This document shows positions 1-7,708 of a stretch of DNA of 64,000 nucleotides, in pieces. The notes below the pieces were generated by a model that had not been told where the DNA came from, searched no databases, and saw only the letters and a list, made by a program, of their open reading frames with translations. Numbering within the stretch: the stretch's first letter is position 1; each line of letters starts with the position of its first letter. The position numbers were made by a program, and so were the translations under genes. Origin of the DNA: JBFMFR01 sp040752025 (GTDB taxonomy: Bacteria; Chloroflexota; Anaerolineae; Anaerolineales; UBA4823); the NCBI GenBank assembly GCA_040752025.1, contig JBFMFR010000021.1:1-64000 (forward strand). The letters are read 5' to 3'.

Positions 1-1180
1 TTTGGAGTTTGTAGGCCATTTTGACGATTGGGCTGGCATCTTCAGCAGGCGGTGTGGGCGCTTCGGCGAAAAAGGATTGCCAGCTTTGATGATGTGCTTC
101 ACGCCCCGTGGCAATGTAGGCTTCAATTCCACGTTTTTCGAAAGCCTGACGGTTGGCGTCACTCCAATAGCCATTGTCCAATGCTCCGGCTTTCGGTTTT
201 CCCAATGCAGGATCGAGCGCTTCCAGCGTGGGTTCTGCTTCTTGTTTGTCATTGGCGTGGTTCGAGAGTGATCCTGCCACGATCAACATACTTTCCTGGT
301 CAACTGCTGCCTGAACGTTGTAGTGTTGGTCAAAACCGTCATTGGTGCTGTTTTTCATGATCCGAGAGTCTGGGTCGGTGAAGTTGTATTGGTCATTATC
401 GCGTGGCCCTGCTTCAGGCGGTTTTGGAGTGCGTCCACGCGGCTTGCGATGATGTTTACGAGCCTTCTCTTCTCGCTCGCACAGTTTGGCTTCATACTCT
501 GCTTGTTCTACGGCATAGCGTTCTTTGGCCCGTTCTTCCAAGACCACTTTCGCTTTGGCGAGATCCTCCAGCCGCTGTTGCCGAATGGCGATCTCTTCCT
601 CAACCTTCATCCCTTCCGGTAATTGCACTTCGCCTTGATCCACTCGTTCACCCAGTGCGAACAATTCTTGAACTTCTGTGCGCAGTTGGCTTTCGATTTC
701 AACTAACCGCTTATAGCTCACCGCATGGCTTTTGGATGCATCTGCATGGATTTTGCTCCCGTCCAGGCTGATGTTGCCCATTTTCAATACGCCAACTGCT
801 TGTGCCAGCAGCAATATCTGTACAAACAACTCCTGTATCTCGGGTAGAAATACCTTGCGAAAGTTGGCGATCGTGTCGTGATCCGGATGCAAGCCTCCTG
901 CTATGTAGCGAAATGGGATGCTCTCGTGTGTCGCTCGCTCTATCTTGCGCGAACTGAATACGCCGGTTGCATAAGCGTAAAACAACAACCCCAACAACAC
1001 TTCCGGCGCTATCGCCGCTCCACCTTCTGCCGCATATTTTGCGTATACAGCACTCAAATCCAGTTGGCGAACAATATCCACCACAAACCGTGCCAGGTGA
1101 CTCGCCGGAAGTGCATCTTCCAGGCGAATCGTTTGCCGCAGGGTTGCATCGTAATCAGGTGTTTTGAAATATCTGCTCAT
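1..1180 (-). CDS. IS1182-family transposase, C-terminus beyond window edge
   Basis: The minus strand reads open from an ATG at 1180 to the window edge, about 393 codons with no stop. The N-terminus (MSRYFKTPDYDATLRQTIRL) and the following helical segment (LLGLLFYAYATGVFSSRKIE, then HPDHDTIANFRK) match the DUF772 head of IS1182-type transposases. A charged coiled region follows (about residues 185-260). Next comes the DDE-domain opening (FTDPDSRIMKNS, DGFDQHYNVQAAVD), with LDNGYWSD containing a probable catalytic Asp. The plus-strand ORFs here are shadows. The gene looks intact as far as visible. It sits inside the ISL3 gene that starts at 1848. Family assignment is from recognition of these motifs; the exact IS name is not known. 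Confidence 0.85.
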   Translation of the reverse strand, partial: MSRYFKTPDYDATLRQTIRLEDALPASHLARFVVDIVRQLDLSAVYAKYAAEGGAAIAPEVLLGLLFYAYATGVFSSRKIERATHESIPFRYIAGGLHPDHDTIANFRKVFLPEIQELFVQILLLAQAVGVLKMGNISLDGSKIHADASKSHAVSYKRLVEIESQLRTEVQELFALGERVDQGEVQLPEGMKVEEEIAIRQQRLEDLAKAKVVLEERAKERYAVEQAEYEAKLCEREEKARKHHRKPRGRTPKPPEAGPRDNDQYNFTDPDSRIMKNSTNDGFDQHYNVQAAVDQESMLIVAGSLSNHANDKQEAEPTLEALDPALGKPKAGALDNGYWSDANRQAFEKRGIEAYIATGREAHHQSWQSFFAEAPTPPAEDASPIVKMAYKLQ

Positions 1181-1230
1181 GCCTCAAGTGTACTACAATT
1201 CCCTGTCCATCCTCTCCGACAGGCTGCTAG
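1181..1230. mobile_element. End of the IS1182-type element and junction with the ISL3 gene
   Basis: ISL3 coding similarity stops just before this stretch, and the transposase start lies just after it on the minus strand. Read on the minus strand, it begins CTAG (1227-1230), followed by GCAGCCTGTCGGAGAGG, a plausible terminal inverted repeat. CTAG may be the palindromic target-site sequence. The opposite end lies outside the window, so neither the inverted repeat nor the target duplication can be confirmed here. Confidence 0.5.
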
Positions 1231-1848
1231 GTCCGACAATACTAAAACATATTGCTTATGGCGCTTTTTGAGCGCAATTTCATCCATCCCCAGGATCCTT
1301 ACCAGTACTGGTTGCCGTTTTTTGATCTTCCGAGCATGTCTCTTGAAGATCTCATAAACCGTTGATTGACTGAGATAGAACTTCTCTGCAACCGCTTTCT
1401 TGCTGCTTTGTAGACAAGCCTGGTAGACCTCTTGCTCAAAGCGGCGAGTTTGCCTGCGCCGCCAATCCACCGCCTGCAGTTGTTCGGTGAACCGGCAACC
1501 ACAATCCGGGCAGTCAAATCGTCGAACCTCAAAGTGGATAAACGTGCGTTTGCCCCACAAATCTACATCTCGCACACACCTTTTATGATATTGCTTGATG
1601 TTGTCAGAAGTGGCTTTGCAGAGTGGACAAAGTGCAACTTCCATCACTAACTCACAGTACAAATGTAGAATATCTTTCTCTGCATCTCGTTCTATACCGT
1701 AGCTGTTTACTTTGAAGCCTGGCAATTCCAAAAGAAGTGTGAGTGTGGCTTCTTGAACCTGATTGATGGTTACGTGTACTCCTTGCTTGACTGCCCAGGC
1801 TGCATCTTTGGCCCGCTTGACAAGCGGCGGTAATAAAGATTGGGTCAA
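1231..1848 (-). pseudogene. ISL3-family transposase, truncated by insertion
   Basis: The first roughly 206 residues of an ISL3-type transposase. The zinc-finger region CPLCKATS...CPDCGCRF is present, followed by a helix-turn-helix segment (KKAVAEKFYLSQSTVYEIFK) and the beginning of the DDE domain with the first catalytic Asp (ILGMDEIALKK). Translation continues to 1177 only as foreign sequence (AACRRGWTGNCSTLEA), which is the end of the inserted IS1182-type element read through. ISL3 transposases are about 400 aa or longer, so roughly half is missing or displaced beyond the left edge. The ATG at 1848 fits the expected N-terminus. Non-functional as it stands. Confidence 0.85.
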
Positions 1849-1882
1849 CCTCGCTCGTAAGTTGTGTCGTGCTTCTTACTAT

Positions 1883-1903
1883 ACGAGTTGACCCTCTTTT
1901 TGC
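1883..1903. repeat. Probable terminal inverted repeat of the ISL3-type element
   Basis: Just upstream of the ISL3 transposase start, the sequence CGAGTTGACCC (1884-1894) is nearly the reverse complement of GGGTCAACCTCG (1842-1853), which overlaps the start codon. A T-rich stretch follows. The position, about 40-50 bp outside the transposase start, is where an IS end is expected. The partner end is not visible. Confidence 0.4.
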
Positions 1904-1994
1904 CTAGCCTTTTCGTACACTATTTGAGGAAGAACCGCTCTCTTTTTTCAATTCCTCTAACAACTTTTTAATGCACCCATTTTGGCACAAGCTC

Positions 1995-2024
1995 TTGACA
2001 ACCCCTTACAAATTATGGTATTCT
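1995..2024 (+). promoter_or_regulatory. Promoter of the Rrf2 regulator gene
   Basis: TTGACA at 1995-2000 and TATTCT at 2019-2024 are separated by 18 bp. The predicted transcription start near 2031 lies immediately upstream of the palindrome at 2036-2060, so a repressor bound there would block initiation or early elongation. Confidence 0.6.
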
Positions 2025-2035
2025 ATCGATATAAT

Positions 2036-2060
2036 AAACTCTATAGAAACAGTAGAGTTT
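2036..2060. promoter_or_regulatory. Palindromic operator upstream of the Rrf2 gene (site 1)
   Basis: Perfect inverted repeat AAACTCTA - 9 bp - TAGAGTTT. It lies at about +5 to +30 of the predicted promoter and 56 bp before the Rrf2 start codon. A second site with the same arms and spacing lies before the transporter operon (2628-2652). Rrf2 regulators bind as dimers to palindromes of about this length, so autoregulation is the natural inference. Confidence 0.7.
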
Positions 2061-2116
2061 ACATCCGGACTGGCAGTCATTCCAAATGGCTGCCGGCAAA
2101 CCAATGGGCTTGTAGA

Positions 2117-2575
2117 ATGAGACTTTCCAAACGCGGTGAATACGGCTTACGGGCAATGATCGACCTGGCAACGGCTTTGCACCCTCAGGAAGGGGGCAGC
2201 AACGGCGACGTGGTGCAGATCAAGGAGATCGCCGAGCGCCAGCACATCCCGGCCAAGTTCCTGGAGCAGATTTTGCTGGCTCTGAAGAACGCCGGGTTGC
2301 TGCACAGCCGCATGGGGGTGGGCGGGGGCTATTATTTGGCCAAGCCGGCCGGGGAAATTTCACTGGGCCAGATTGTGCGCATTTTGGACGGCACGCTGGC
2401 GCCGATCCGCTGCGTGAGTCACATCTCTTACGAGGCCTGCGGCTGCCCGGATGAAAGAACCTGTGGTTTGCGTTTGATCATGCTCGACGTACGTAACGCG
2501 ATTGCCAACATCCTGGACAACACCACTCTTGCCGACGTTATAGACCGCGTCGACGCGGTCCAAGAACTTTTGTAA
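2117..2575 (+). CDS. Rrf2-family transcriptional regulator, probably Fe-S or thiol sensing
   Basis: A 152-residue winged-helix regulator. MRLSKRGEYGLRAMIDLA is the standard Rrf2 N-terminus, followed by the recognition region (IKEIAERQHIPAKFLEQIL) and the wing (SRMGVGGGYYLAKPA). I start at the ATG at 2117 because an earlier in-frame ATG (1982) would add 45 residues unrelated to the family and would lie upstream of the promoter. Four cysteines at about residues 99, 108, 110 and 116 (spacing C-x8-C-x1-C-x5-C) occupy the place where IscR/NsrR-type members bind an Fe-S cluster. That a cluster is bound is inference. The palindromes before this gene and before the pst-like operon suggest it controls itself and the transporter. 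Confidence 0.9.
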   Translation: MRLSKRGEYGLRAMIDLATALHPQEGGSNGDVVQIKEIAERQHIPAKFLEQILLALKNAGLLHSRMGVGGGYYLAKPAGEISLGQIVRILDGTLAPIRCVSHISYEACGCPDERTCGLRLIMLDVRNAIANILDNTTLADVIDRVDAVQELL

Positions 2576-2627
2576 AGTTATCCTGTGGATCGGAGTGCCG
2601 GGTAAAGGGATGTTTTTATTGTATGTA

Positions 2628-2652
2628 AAAGTCTATAACTACACTAGACTTT
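2628..2652. promoter_or_regulatory. Palindromic operator upstream of the pst-like operon (site 2)
   Basis: Perfect inverted repeat AAAGTCTA - 9 bp - TAGACTTT, 66 bp before the substrate-binding protein start. Aligned with site 1 it is identical at 19 of 25 positions. The arm differences at positions 4 and 22 are compensating C/G swaps that keep both palindromes perfect. A possible -10 (TATACT, 2654-2659) abuts it. This points to the Rrf2 protein as regulator of the operon. Confidence 0.7.
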
Positions 2653-2718
2653 ATATACTATTCCTGCGGCGCTCGCGGTTCCATCAAAAAACCTGAAAGA
2701 CATGAAAGGCAAATCCAT

Positions 2719-3690
2719 ATGAAAACCACTACTCGCATGTTCTACCTTATCATCCTCCTGGCGCTGCTGGCGCTGCCCCTGGCCGCCTGCGGAGGCGGCA
2801 GCAAAGCTCAAGCCGGGGGCGACCTGCAAGGCAATATCACCATCTCGGGAGCCTTCGCGCTCTACCCGATGATGACCCGCTGGGCGGAGGAGTTCCAGAA
2901 GCTGCACCCTGGGGTGCAGTTCGATATTTCCGCGGGCGGGGCGGGCAAAGGTATGGCCGACGCGCTGAGCGGGGCAGTCGACATCGGCATGGTCTCGCGG
3001 GCAATCACGCCTGAAGAAGAGGCCAAGGGGGCTTACTGGGTGGCAGTCACCAAGGACGCGGTCTTCCCGACGATCAGTGACCAGAACCCCGTCCTGCAGG
3101 ACCTGCTGAAAAAAGGCGTGGACCAGAAGACGTTCGTGGGCATTTTCGTGACCGGGGAGATCAAGACCTGGGGCCAGGTGGTGGGCCGGCCTGAAATCAC
3201 CGATGCAATCCACGTGTACACGCGTTCGGACGCCTGTGGGGCAGCCGAGACCTGGGCCAAGTACCTGGATAACAAGAAGCAGGAGGATTTGCAGGGCGTG
3301 GCGGTCTTCGGTGACCCAGGCCTGCTCGACGCGGTGGTGAAGGACCCGCTGGGGATCGGTTACAACAACCTGGGCTATGCCTACGACATGAACAGCGGCA
3401 AACCGGTGGCCGGCGCTTTGACGCTGCCGATCGACAAGAACGGCAATGGCCAGGCCGACCCTGAGGAAGTGCTGGAAACCAAAGCCGAAGCCATCGAAAT
3501 GGTAGCTTCTGACCGCTATCCCTCCCCGCCGGCGCGGGCGCTCAACCTGGTCACGAACGGCAGGCCGAGTGGGCTGTTCAAGGCCTTCATCGAATGGATC
3601 ATCACAGACGGACAGGCCTTCGTGGGCGAGGCGGGCTACATCCAGCTTCCCCAGGAACTACTGAAAGAGTCTTTACAGAAGCTGCAATAA
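2719..3690 (+). CDS. pstS: PstS-like substrate-binding lipoprotein
   Basis: 323 aa. A signal peptide ends in lipobox LAAC (Cys24), so it is a lipid-anchored extracytoplasmic binding protein. The PstS fold is recognisable from GAFALYPMMTRWAEEFQ, the ISAGGAGKGMADAL loop, DIGMVSRAI, TGEIKTWGQVVG, VYTRSDACGAAETWAKYL and GIGYNNLGYAY. It starts a tight operon with permease and ATPase genes. Two points are unusual. Residues that contact phosphate in classical PstS (the S-G-T after R-x-D, and a Ser in the GGSG loop) are Cys-Gly-Ala and Ala here. DKNGNGQADPEE at about 239-250 fits a 12-residue EF-hand Ca2+ loop. Phosphate is the default ligand by family, but another anion is possible. Confidence 0.85.
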   Translation: MKTTTRMFYLIILLALLALPLAACGGGSKAQAGGDLQGNITISGAFALYPMMTRWAEEFQKLHPGVQFDISAGGAGKGMADALSGAVDIGMVSRAITPEEEAKGAYWVAVTKDAVFPTISDQNPVLQDLLKKGVDQKTFVGIFVTGEIKTWGQVVGRPEITDAIHVYTRSDACGAAETWAKYLDNKKQEDLQGVAVFGDPGLLDAVVKDPLGIGYNNLGYAYDMNSGKPVAGALTLPIDKNGNGQADPEEVLETKAEAIEMVASDRYPSPPARALNLVTNGRPSGLFKAFIEWIITDGQAFVGEAGYIQLPQELLKESLQKLQ

Positions 3691-3703
3691 GCGGAGTGAG
3701 CGC

Positions 3704-4681
3704 ATGAAAGCCAAACTCTCCCTCAACTGGATGCGGGTCGAAGTCCAACCGCCGCGTTTGCCTGGACGCCGTGAGCAAGACCGCCTGGCTTCGGTAGCCT
3801 TCTTTATCGTGACTGCCTTCCCAATGGTGATCCTGCTGGCGATACTCATCGCCTTGATGGTGCGCTCCTGGCCGATCCTGCAAGCCAAATCGCTGGCAGC
3901 GCTGCTGTTTGGACGCACCTGGCGTCCGTTGCAAGGGGAGTTTGGCTTCTTCCCTTTCATCGCCGGCACTTTCTGGGTGACGATTATGGCGATGATCCTG
4001 GCGGTGCCGCCGTGTTTGCTGAGCGCCATCTACCTGGCGGAATACTGCCGGCCGCGCACGGCTGCTATCGTAAAGCCCCTGCTGGACCTGCTGGCGGGCA
4101 TCCCTTCGGTGGTCTACGGCGTGTGGGGCATGGTGGCGATCGTGCCCTGGGTGCAGCGCAGCGCGCCGCAGATCTCCAAGGTGCTCGGCTTTATGCCCTT
4201 GTTCGAAGTCAACAACCCCACCGGCTTCAGCATCCTGGCGGGCGGGATCGTCCTGGCGGTGATGGTGGCGCCGTTCATCATCGCGGTCACCTATGAGGTC
4301 TTGCAGACTGTCCCAGATGGGGCGCGCCAGGCTTCCCTGGCAGTGGGGGCGACCCGCTGGCAGACCATCCGCCACGCGGTGCTGCCCCAAACCATGTCGG
4401 GGATCGTGGCAGGCGTGGTGCTGGGGGCTTCACGGGCCCTGGGCGAGACCATGGCGGTGCTGATGGTGGTGGGCAACGTGGCCAAAGTGCCCAGTTCTAT
4501 TTTCGACCCGACTTATCCCTTGCCGGCGTTGATCGCCAATAATTACGGCGAGATGATGTCTATTCCATTGTACGATGCGGCGCTGCTGGGGGCGGCGCTG
4601 GTGCTGCTGCTGATCATACTGTTCTTCAATATCACTTCTACCCTGGCGCTGCGCCACATCCTGGGGAGGTCACGCATATGA
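3704..4681 (+). CDS. pstC: Phosphate-type ABC transporter permease PstC
   Basis: 325 aa inner-membrane permease. After a polar N-terminus of about 28 residues come six or so hydrophobic segments. The PstC signature region EYCRPRTAAIVKPLLDLLAG and GIPSVVYGVWGM is clear, and the EAA loop that docks on the ATPase reads GARQASLAVGATRWQTI. It forms the transmembrane channel with PstA. The ATG at 3704 lies 13 bp after the binding-protein stop. The end overlaps pstA by 4 bp (ATGA), indicating translational coupling. Confidence 0.93.
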   Translation: MKAKLSLNWMRVEVQPPRLPGRREQDRLASVAFFIVTAFPMVILLAILIALMVRSWPILQAKSLAALLFGRTWRPLQGEFGFFPFIAGTFWVTIMAMILAVPPCLLSAIYLAEYCRPRTAAIVKPLLDLLAGIPSVVYGVWGMVAIVPWVQRSAPQISKVLGFMPLFEVNNPTGFSILAGGIVLAVMVAPFIIAVTYEVLQTVPDGARQASLAVGATRWQTIRHAVLPQTMSGIVAGVVLGASRALGETMAVLMVVGNVAKVPSSIFDPTYPLPALIANNYGEMMSIPLYDAALLGAALVLLLIILFFNITSTLALRHILGRSRI

Positions 4682-5526
4682 AACTACGCCATATCGAAGA
4701 GGGAATTGTCAAGCTGCTGATGCTGCTGTCCTTCGGGCTGGTGGCGGGCAGCCTGGGTTTCATCCTGATCACGGTGCTGATCAAGGGCCTGCCAGCGCTG
4801 AACCTGGCGATGCTGACCCAGACTCCCAAGGGCGGCTATTACCTGGGCAAGGAGGGTGGAATCCTGAACGCGATCGTGGGCTCGCTGTACCTGGCGCTGG
4901 GGGGCACGCTGCTGGCGCTGGTTTTCAGCCTGCCGATCTCGCTTTATCTTGAAGCCTACGCGCGCGGCTCGCGCTGGGGCGACTTCGTGCGCCTCTCGCT
5001 GGACGTGTTGTGGGGCATACCCTCTATCGTTTACGGGGCTTTCGGCTTCACGGTCATGCTGGCCCTGGGCCTGCGGGCCTCGCTGCTAGGCGGCATCCTG
5101 GTGCTGGCGTTGCTGGAGCTGCCGATCATGACGCGAGCGATGGATGAGGTGATCCGGATGATGCCCTACGACCTGGAGCAGGCGGCTTTCGCCATCGGCG
5201 CCACGCGCCTGGAGACGGCCCTGCACGTGATCACGCGCCAGATGCTGCCGGGGATCCTGACGGCGGTGCTGCTGGCGTTTGGGCGCGGCATCGGCGACGC
5301 CGCCTCGGTGCTTTTCACCGCCGGCTACACCGACCGCCTGCCCAACTCGCTGCTGCGCCCGGTGGCTTCGCTGCCCCTGGCGGTGTTCTTCCAACTGGGC
5401 ACGCCCTTCCCTGAGGTGCAGCAGCGGGCGTACGCATCTGCCCTGGTGCTGACGGCGATTATCCTGGCGGTCAGCCTGGGCTCGCGCTGGGTCGCCAGCC
5501 GCCTGAGCCGTTATTCGATCAAATGA
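4678..5526 (+). CDS. pstA: Phosphate-type ABC transporter permease PstA
   Basis: 282 aa permease partner of PstC. Hydrophobic segments alternate with the conserved loop DLEQAAFAIGATRLETALHV, the EAA-type contact with the nucleotide-binding subunit, and with LDVLWGIPSIVYGAFGF, diagnostic of the PstA/PstC family. The start codon ATG at 4678 is inside the end of pstC. The order S-C-A-B is canonical. No phoU follows, so the operon lacks the usual negative regulator of the Pho system, consistent with a different mode of control. Confidence 0.93.
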   Translation: MKLRHIEEGIVKLLMLLSFGLVAGSLGFILITVLIKGLPALNLAMLTQTPKGGYYLGKEGGILNAIVGSLYLALGGTLLALVFSLPISLYLEAYARGSRWGDFVRLSLDVLWGIPSIVYGAFGFTVMLALGLRASLLGGILVLALLELPIMTRAMDEVIRMMPYDLEQAAFAIGATRLETALHVITRQMLPGILTAVLLAFGRGIGDAASVLFTAGYTDRLPNSLLRPVASLPLAVFFQLGTPFPEVQQRAYASALVLTAIILAVSLGSRWVASRLSRYSIK

Positions 5527-5541
5527 GTCGTGGAGAGTCCT

Positions 5542-6297
5542 ATGTTCCCGCATATCCAGATCCGTGATTTGAACGTGTATTACAACGACAGCCACGCCCT
5601 GAAAGGCGTCAACCTGGAGATCCCCAAGGGGCAGATTACCGTCATCATGGGCCCTTCGGGCTGCGGCAAGACCACGCTGCTGAAGAGCTTCAACCGCTTC
5701 CTCGAGCTGAATGATGGCACGCGCCTGAGCGGCGAGGTGCTGATCGATGGCGAAGATATCTACACGCCGGGCGCGGATGTGACTGAAATCCGCAAGAAGA
5801 CCGGCCTGCTGGCCCAACGGCCCTACCCGCTGCCGATGTCGATCTACGACAACGTGGCTTACGGGCTGCGCATCCACAACATGTGCGGGCGCGGCTGCGA
5901 CTTGAAGGCGCGCGTGCAGCACTACCTGGAGGAAGCCGGGTTGTGGAGCGAGGTTAAAGAGCGCCTGCACGAGCCGGCCTCCGGCCTGTCCATCGGGCAG
6001 CAGCAGCGCCTGTGCCTGGCGCGCGGCCTGGCGGTGGAGCCGGAAATCCTGCTGGGCGACGAGCCGACCTCGGCGCTCGACCCGATCTCAGCCCAGCACA
6101 TCGAGCAGCGCTTGCTGGCGCTGAAGCAGGAATATACGATCGTACTGGTGACGCACATTCTGCGCCAGGCCAGGCGCCTGGCCGATTACGTGATCTTCAT
6201 GTACATGGGCGAGGTGGTCGAAGCCGGGCCGGCGCACGAGGTGTTCGAGAACCCACGCCAGGAACGAACGCGCGCCTACCTGGCCGGCCAGTTCTGA
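5542..6297 (+). CDS. pstB: Phosphate-type ABC transporter ATP-binding protein PstB
   Basis: 251 aa. Walker A is GPSGCGKTT (about 37-45), the Q-loop region is LLAQRPYPLPMSIYDNVAYG, typical of PstB, and Walker B is ILLGDEPTSALDP, with the switch His in LVTHIL. The ABC signature reads LSIGQQQR (about 149) instead of LSGGQ, an unusual Gly-to-Ile change in a residue line that contacts ATP; whether it affects activity is not known. A GTG at 5530 is also in frame, but GGAGAG at 5532-5537 is well placed for the ATG at 5542. It energises import through PstC/PstA. Last gene of the operon. Confidence 0.93.
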   Translation: MFPHIQIRDLNVYYNDSHALKGVNLEIPKGQITVIMGPSGCGKTTLLKSFNRFLELNDGTRLSGEVLIDGEDIYTPGADVTEIRKKTGLLAQRPYPLPMSIYDNVAYGLRIHNMCGRGCDLKARVQHYLEEAGLWSEVKERLHEPASGLSIGQQQRLCLARGLAVEPEILLGDEPTSALDPISAQHIEQRLLALKQEYTIVLVTHILRQARRLADYVIFMYMGEVVEAGPAHEVFENPRQERTRAYLAGQF

Positions 6298-6301
6298 TCG
6301 A

Positions 6302-6310
6302 TGCTATAAT
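6302..6310 (+). promoter_or_regulatory. Extended -10 promoter before the NfeD-type gene
   Basis: TGCTATAAT, a TGn plus consensus -10, sits in the 53-bp gap after pstB. No good -35 is visible, as is common for extended -10 promoters. It suggests the protease pair is transcribed separately from the transporter operon, with a leader of about 34 nt. Confidence 0.5.
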
Positions 6311-6350
6311 AGCTTCAGGAGATCATCTCTCAGACCCTGGAGTGTGAACG

Positions 6351-7703
6351 ATGAATAAGCCAGTTCGCCTGTTCGGGTTTATCCTGCTTTGCCTGATGGC
6401 CCTGTACGCGTTTGGCCCAGCCAGCGCCAGGCCGGCCGTGGCGCAGAGCGATGCCCCGCTTGTGATGGTGTTGACTTTTGACGGCCCGGTATCATCTTCG
6501 ATGCTGGAATACGTGACACGTGGCCTGCGCCTGGCCGAGCAGCGCGGCGCTGAGCTGGTGATCTTGCAGCTCAACACGCCGGGCGGCGAAGTCGGTTTGA
6601 TGAACAGCATCGAGCGTACCATCCTGTCCAGCCCGGTGCCGGTGGTGGTGTACGTGGCGCCGCGCGGGGCGATGGCAGCCAGCGCGGGGACGATCATCAC
6701 GCTGGCGGGGCACGCGGCGGCTATGGCGCCGGAGACCATCATCGGTGCAGCCAGCCCGGTGGGGCCGCAGGGCGAGGATCTGGAAGAGACCATGCAGGCC
6801 AAGTTGAAGGCTGCCCTGCAAGCGGACGCGCGCAGCCTGGCCCAGCGGCGCGGCGAAGAAGCGGTGAAGCTGGCAGATGCGATGATCGAATCGGCCAAAG
6901 CCGCAACGGTCCAGGAAGCCCTGGATGCCAACCTGGTGGATTTCATGGCAACCGATATCCCTGATCTGCTGCGCCAGTTGGACGGCTTCCAGGTGCAGTT
7001 GGGAAGCGGGGCGCGCGACCTGCACACGGCTAACGCCCAGGTTGAATACGTCCAGCCTACCTTCCTGGAGCAGATTCTGATCGTGTTGACCAACCCAAAC
7101 ATCGTCTTCCTGCTGCTGCAAATCGGGCTGCTGGCCATCCTGGTGGAGATCACCACCCCGGGCGGCTGGGTTTCAGGCTTCATCGGCGTGATCTGCCTGG
7201 CGCTCGGCACTTACGGCCTGGGCATCCTGAACGTCAACTGGTTCGGGCTGGTCTTCCTGGTCACAGCTTTCGTGCTGTTCCTGTTGGATATCAAAGCCGC
7301 CACGCATGGAGCGCTGACCGCGGCGGCGGTGGGCTCGCTGATCGTTGGGGCGCTGGTGCTGTTCAACTCGTCCAGCGTGCCCAGCTTCCAGCATGTGTCC
7401 GTACCCCTGGTGGTGCTGACCTCGCTCGGCACCGGGGCGATCTTTTTCGCAGTGGTGGTATTTGCCCTGCGAGCCCAATCGATCCCGGTGATCACCGGGC
7501 GCGAGCGTATGGTAGGGCGCACGGGGCGCGTGGTGGGCGAGATGAAGCGCACGGGCCAGGTGCAATTGGGCGGCGAGCAATGGACGGCCGAGCTGGTGGA
7601 AGGGCAGGCTCCCTTACAGCACGGCGAGCGCGTCGAAGTGGTGGCAGTCAAGGGGGTGCGCCTGGTGGTGCGTAAAGTAGAGAAACAACAGCCCGAGAGC
7701 TGA
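6351..7703 (+). CDS. NfeD-family membrane-bound serine protease (ClpP class)
   Basis: 450 aa. Signal peptide (about 1-31), then a ClpP/S49-like protease domain with LNTPGGEVGLMNSIE and the nucleophile motif MAASAGT (Ser111). This is followed by four to five transmembrane segments (about 235-390) and a C-terminal soluble OB-fold NfeD domain (GRTGRVVGEMKRTGQVQLGG...). This is the long NfeD form (nodulation formation efficiency D), which in characterised homologues cleaves hydrophobic parts of membrane proteins such as stomatin. No stomatin/SPFH gene is adjacent. Instead an M48 metalloprotease follows at 6 bp spacing, so the two probably work in membrane-protein quality control. Confidence 0.9.
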   Translation: MNKPVRLFGFILLCLMALYAFGPASARPAVAQSDAPLVMVLTFDGPVSSSMLEYVTRGLRLAEQRGAELVILQLNTPGGEVGLMNSIERTILSSPVPVVVYVAPRGAMAASAGTIITLAGHAAAMAPETIIGAASPVGPQGEDLEETMQAKLKAALQADARSLAQRRGEEAVKLADAMIESAKAATVQEALDANLVDFMATDIPDLLRQLDGFQVQLGSGARDLHTANAQVEYVQPTFLEQILIVLTNPNIVFLLLQIGLLAILVEITTPGGWVSGFIGVICLALGTYGLGILNVNWFGLVFLVTAFVLFLLDIKAATHGALTAAAVGSLIVGALVLFNSSSVPSFQHVSVPLVVLTSLGTGAIFFAVVVFALRAQSIPVITGRERMVGRTGRVVGEMKRTGQVQLGGEQWTAELVEGQAPLQHGERVEVVAVKGVRLVVRKVEKQQPES

Positions 7704-7708
7704 ACATC

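Noticed and set aside
1982..2116. 45-residue N-terminal extension of the Rrf2 protein
   Set aside because: Starts before the promoter and covers the operator; Rrf2 proteins begin at the M of the MRLS block.
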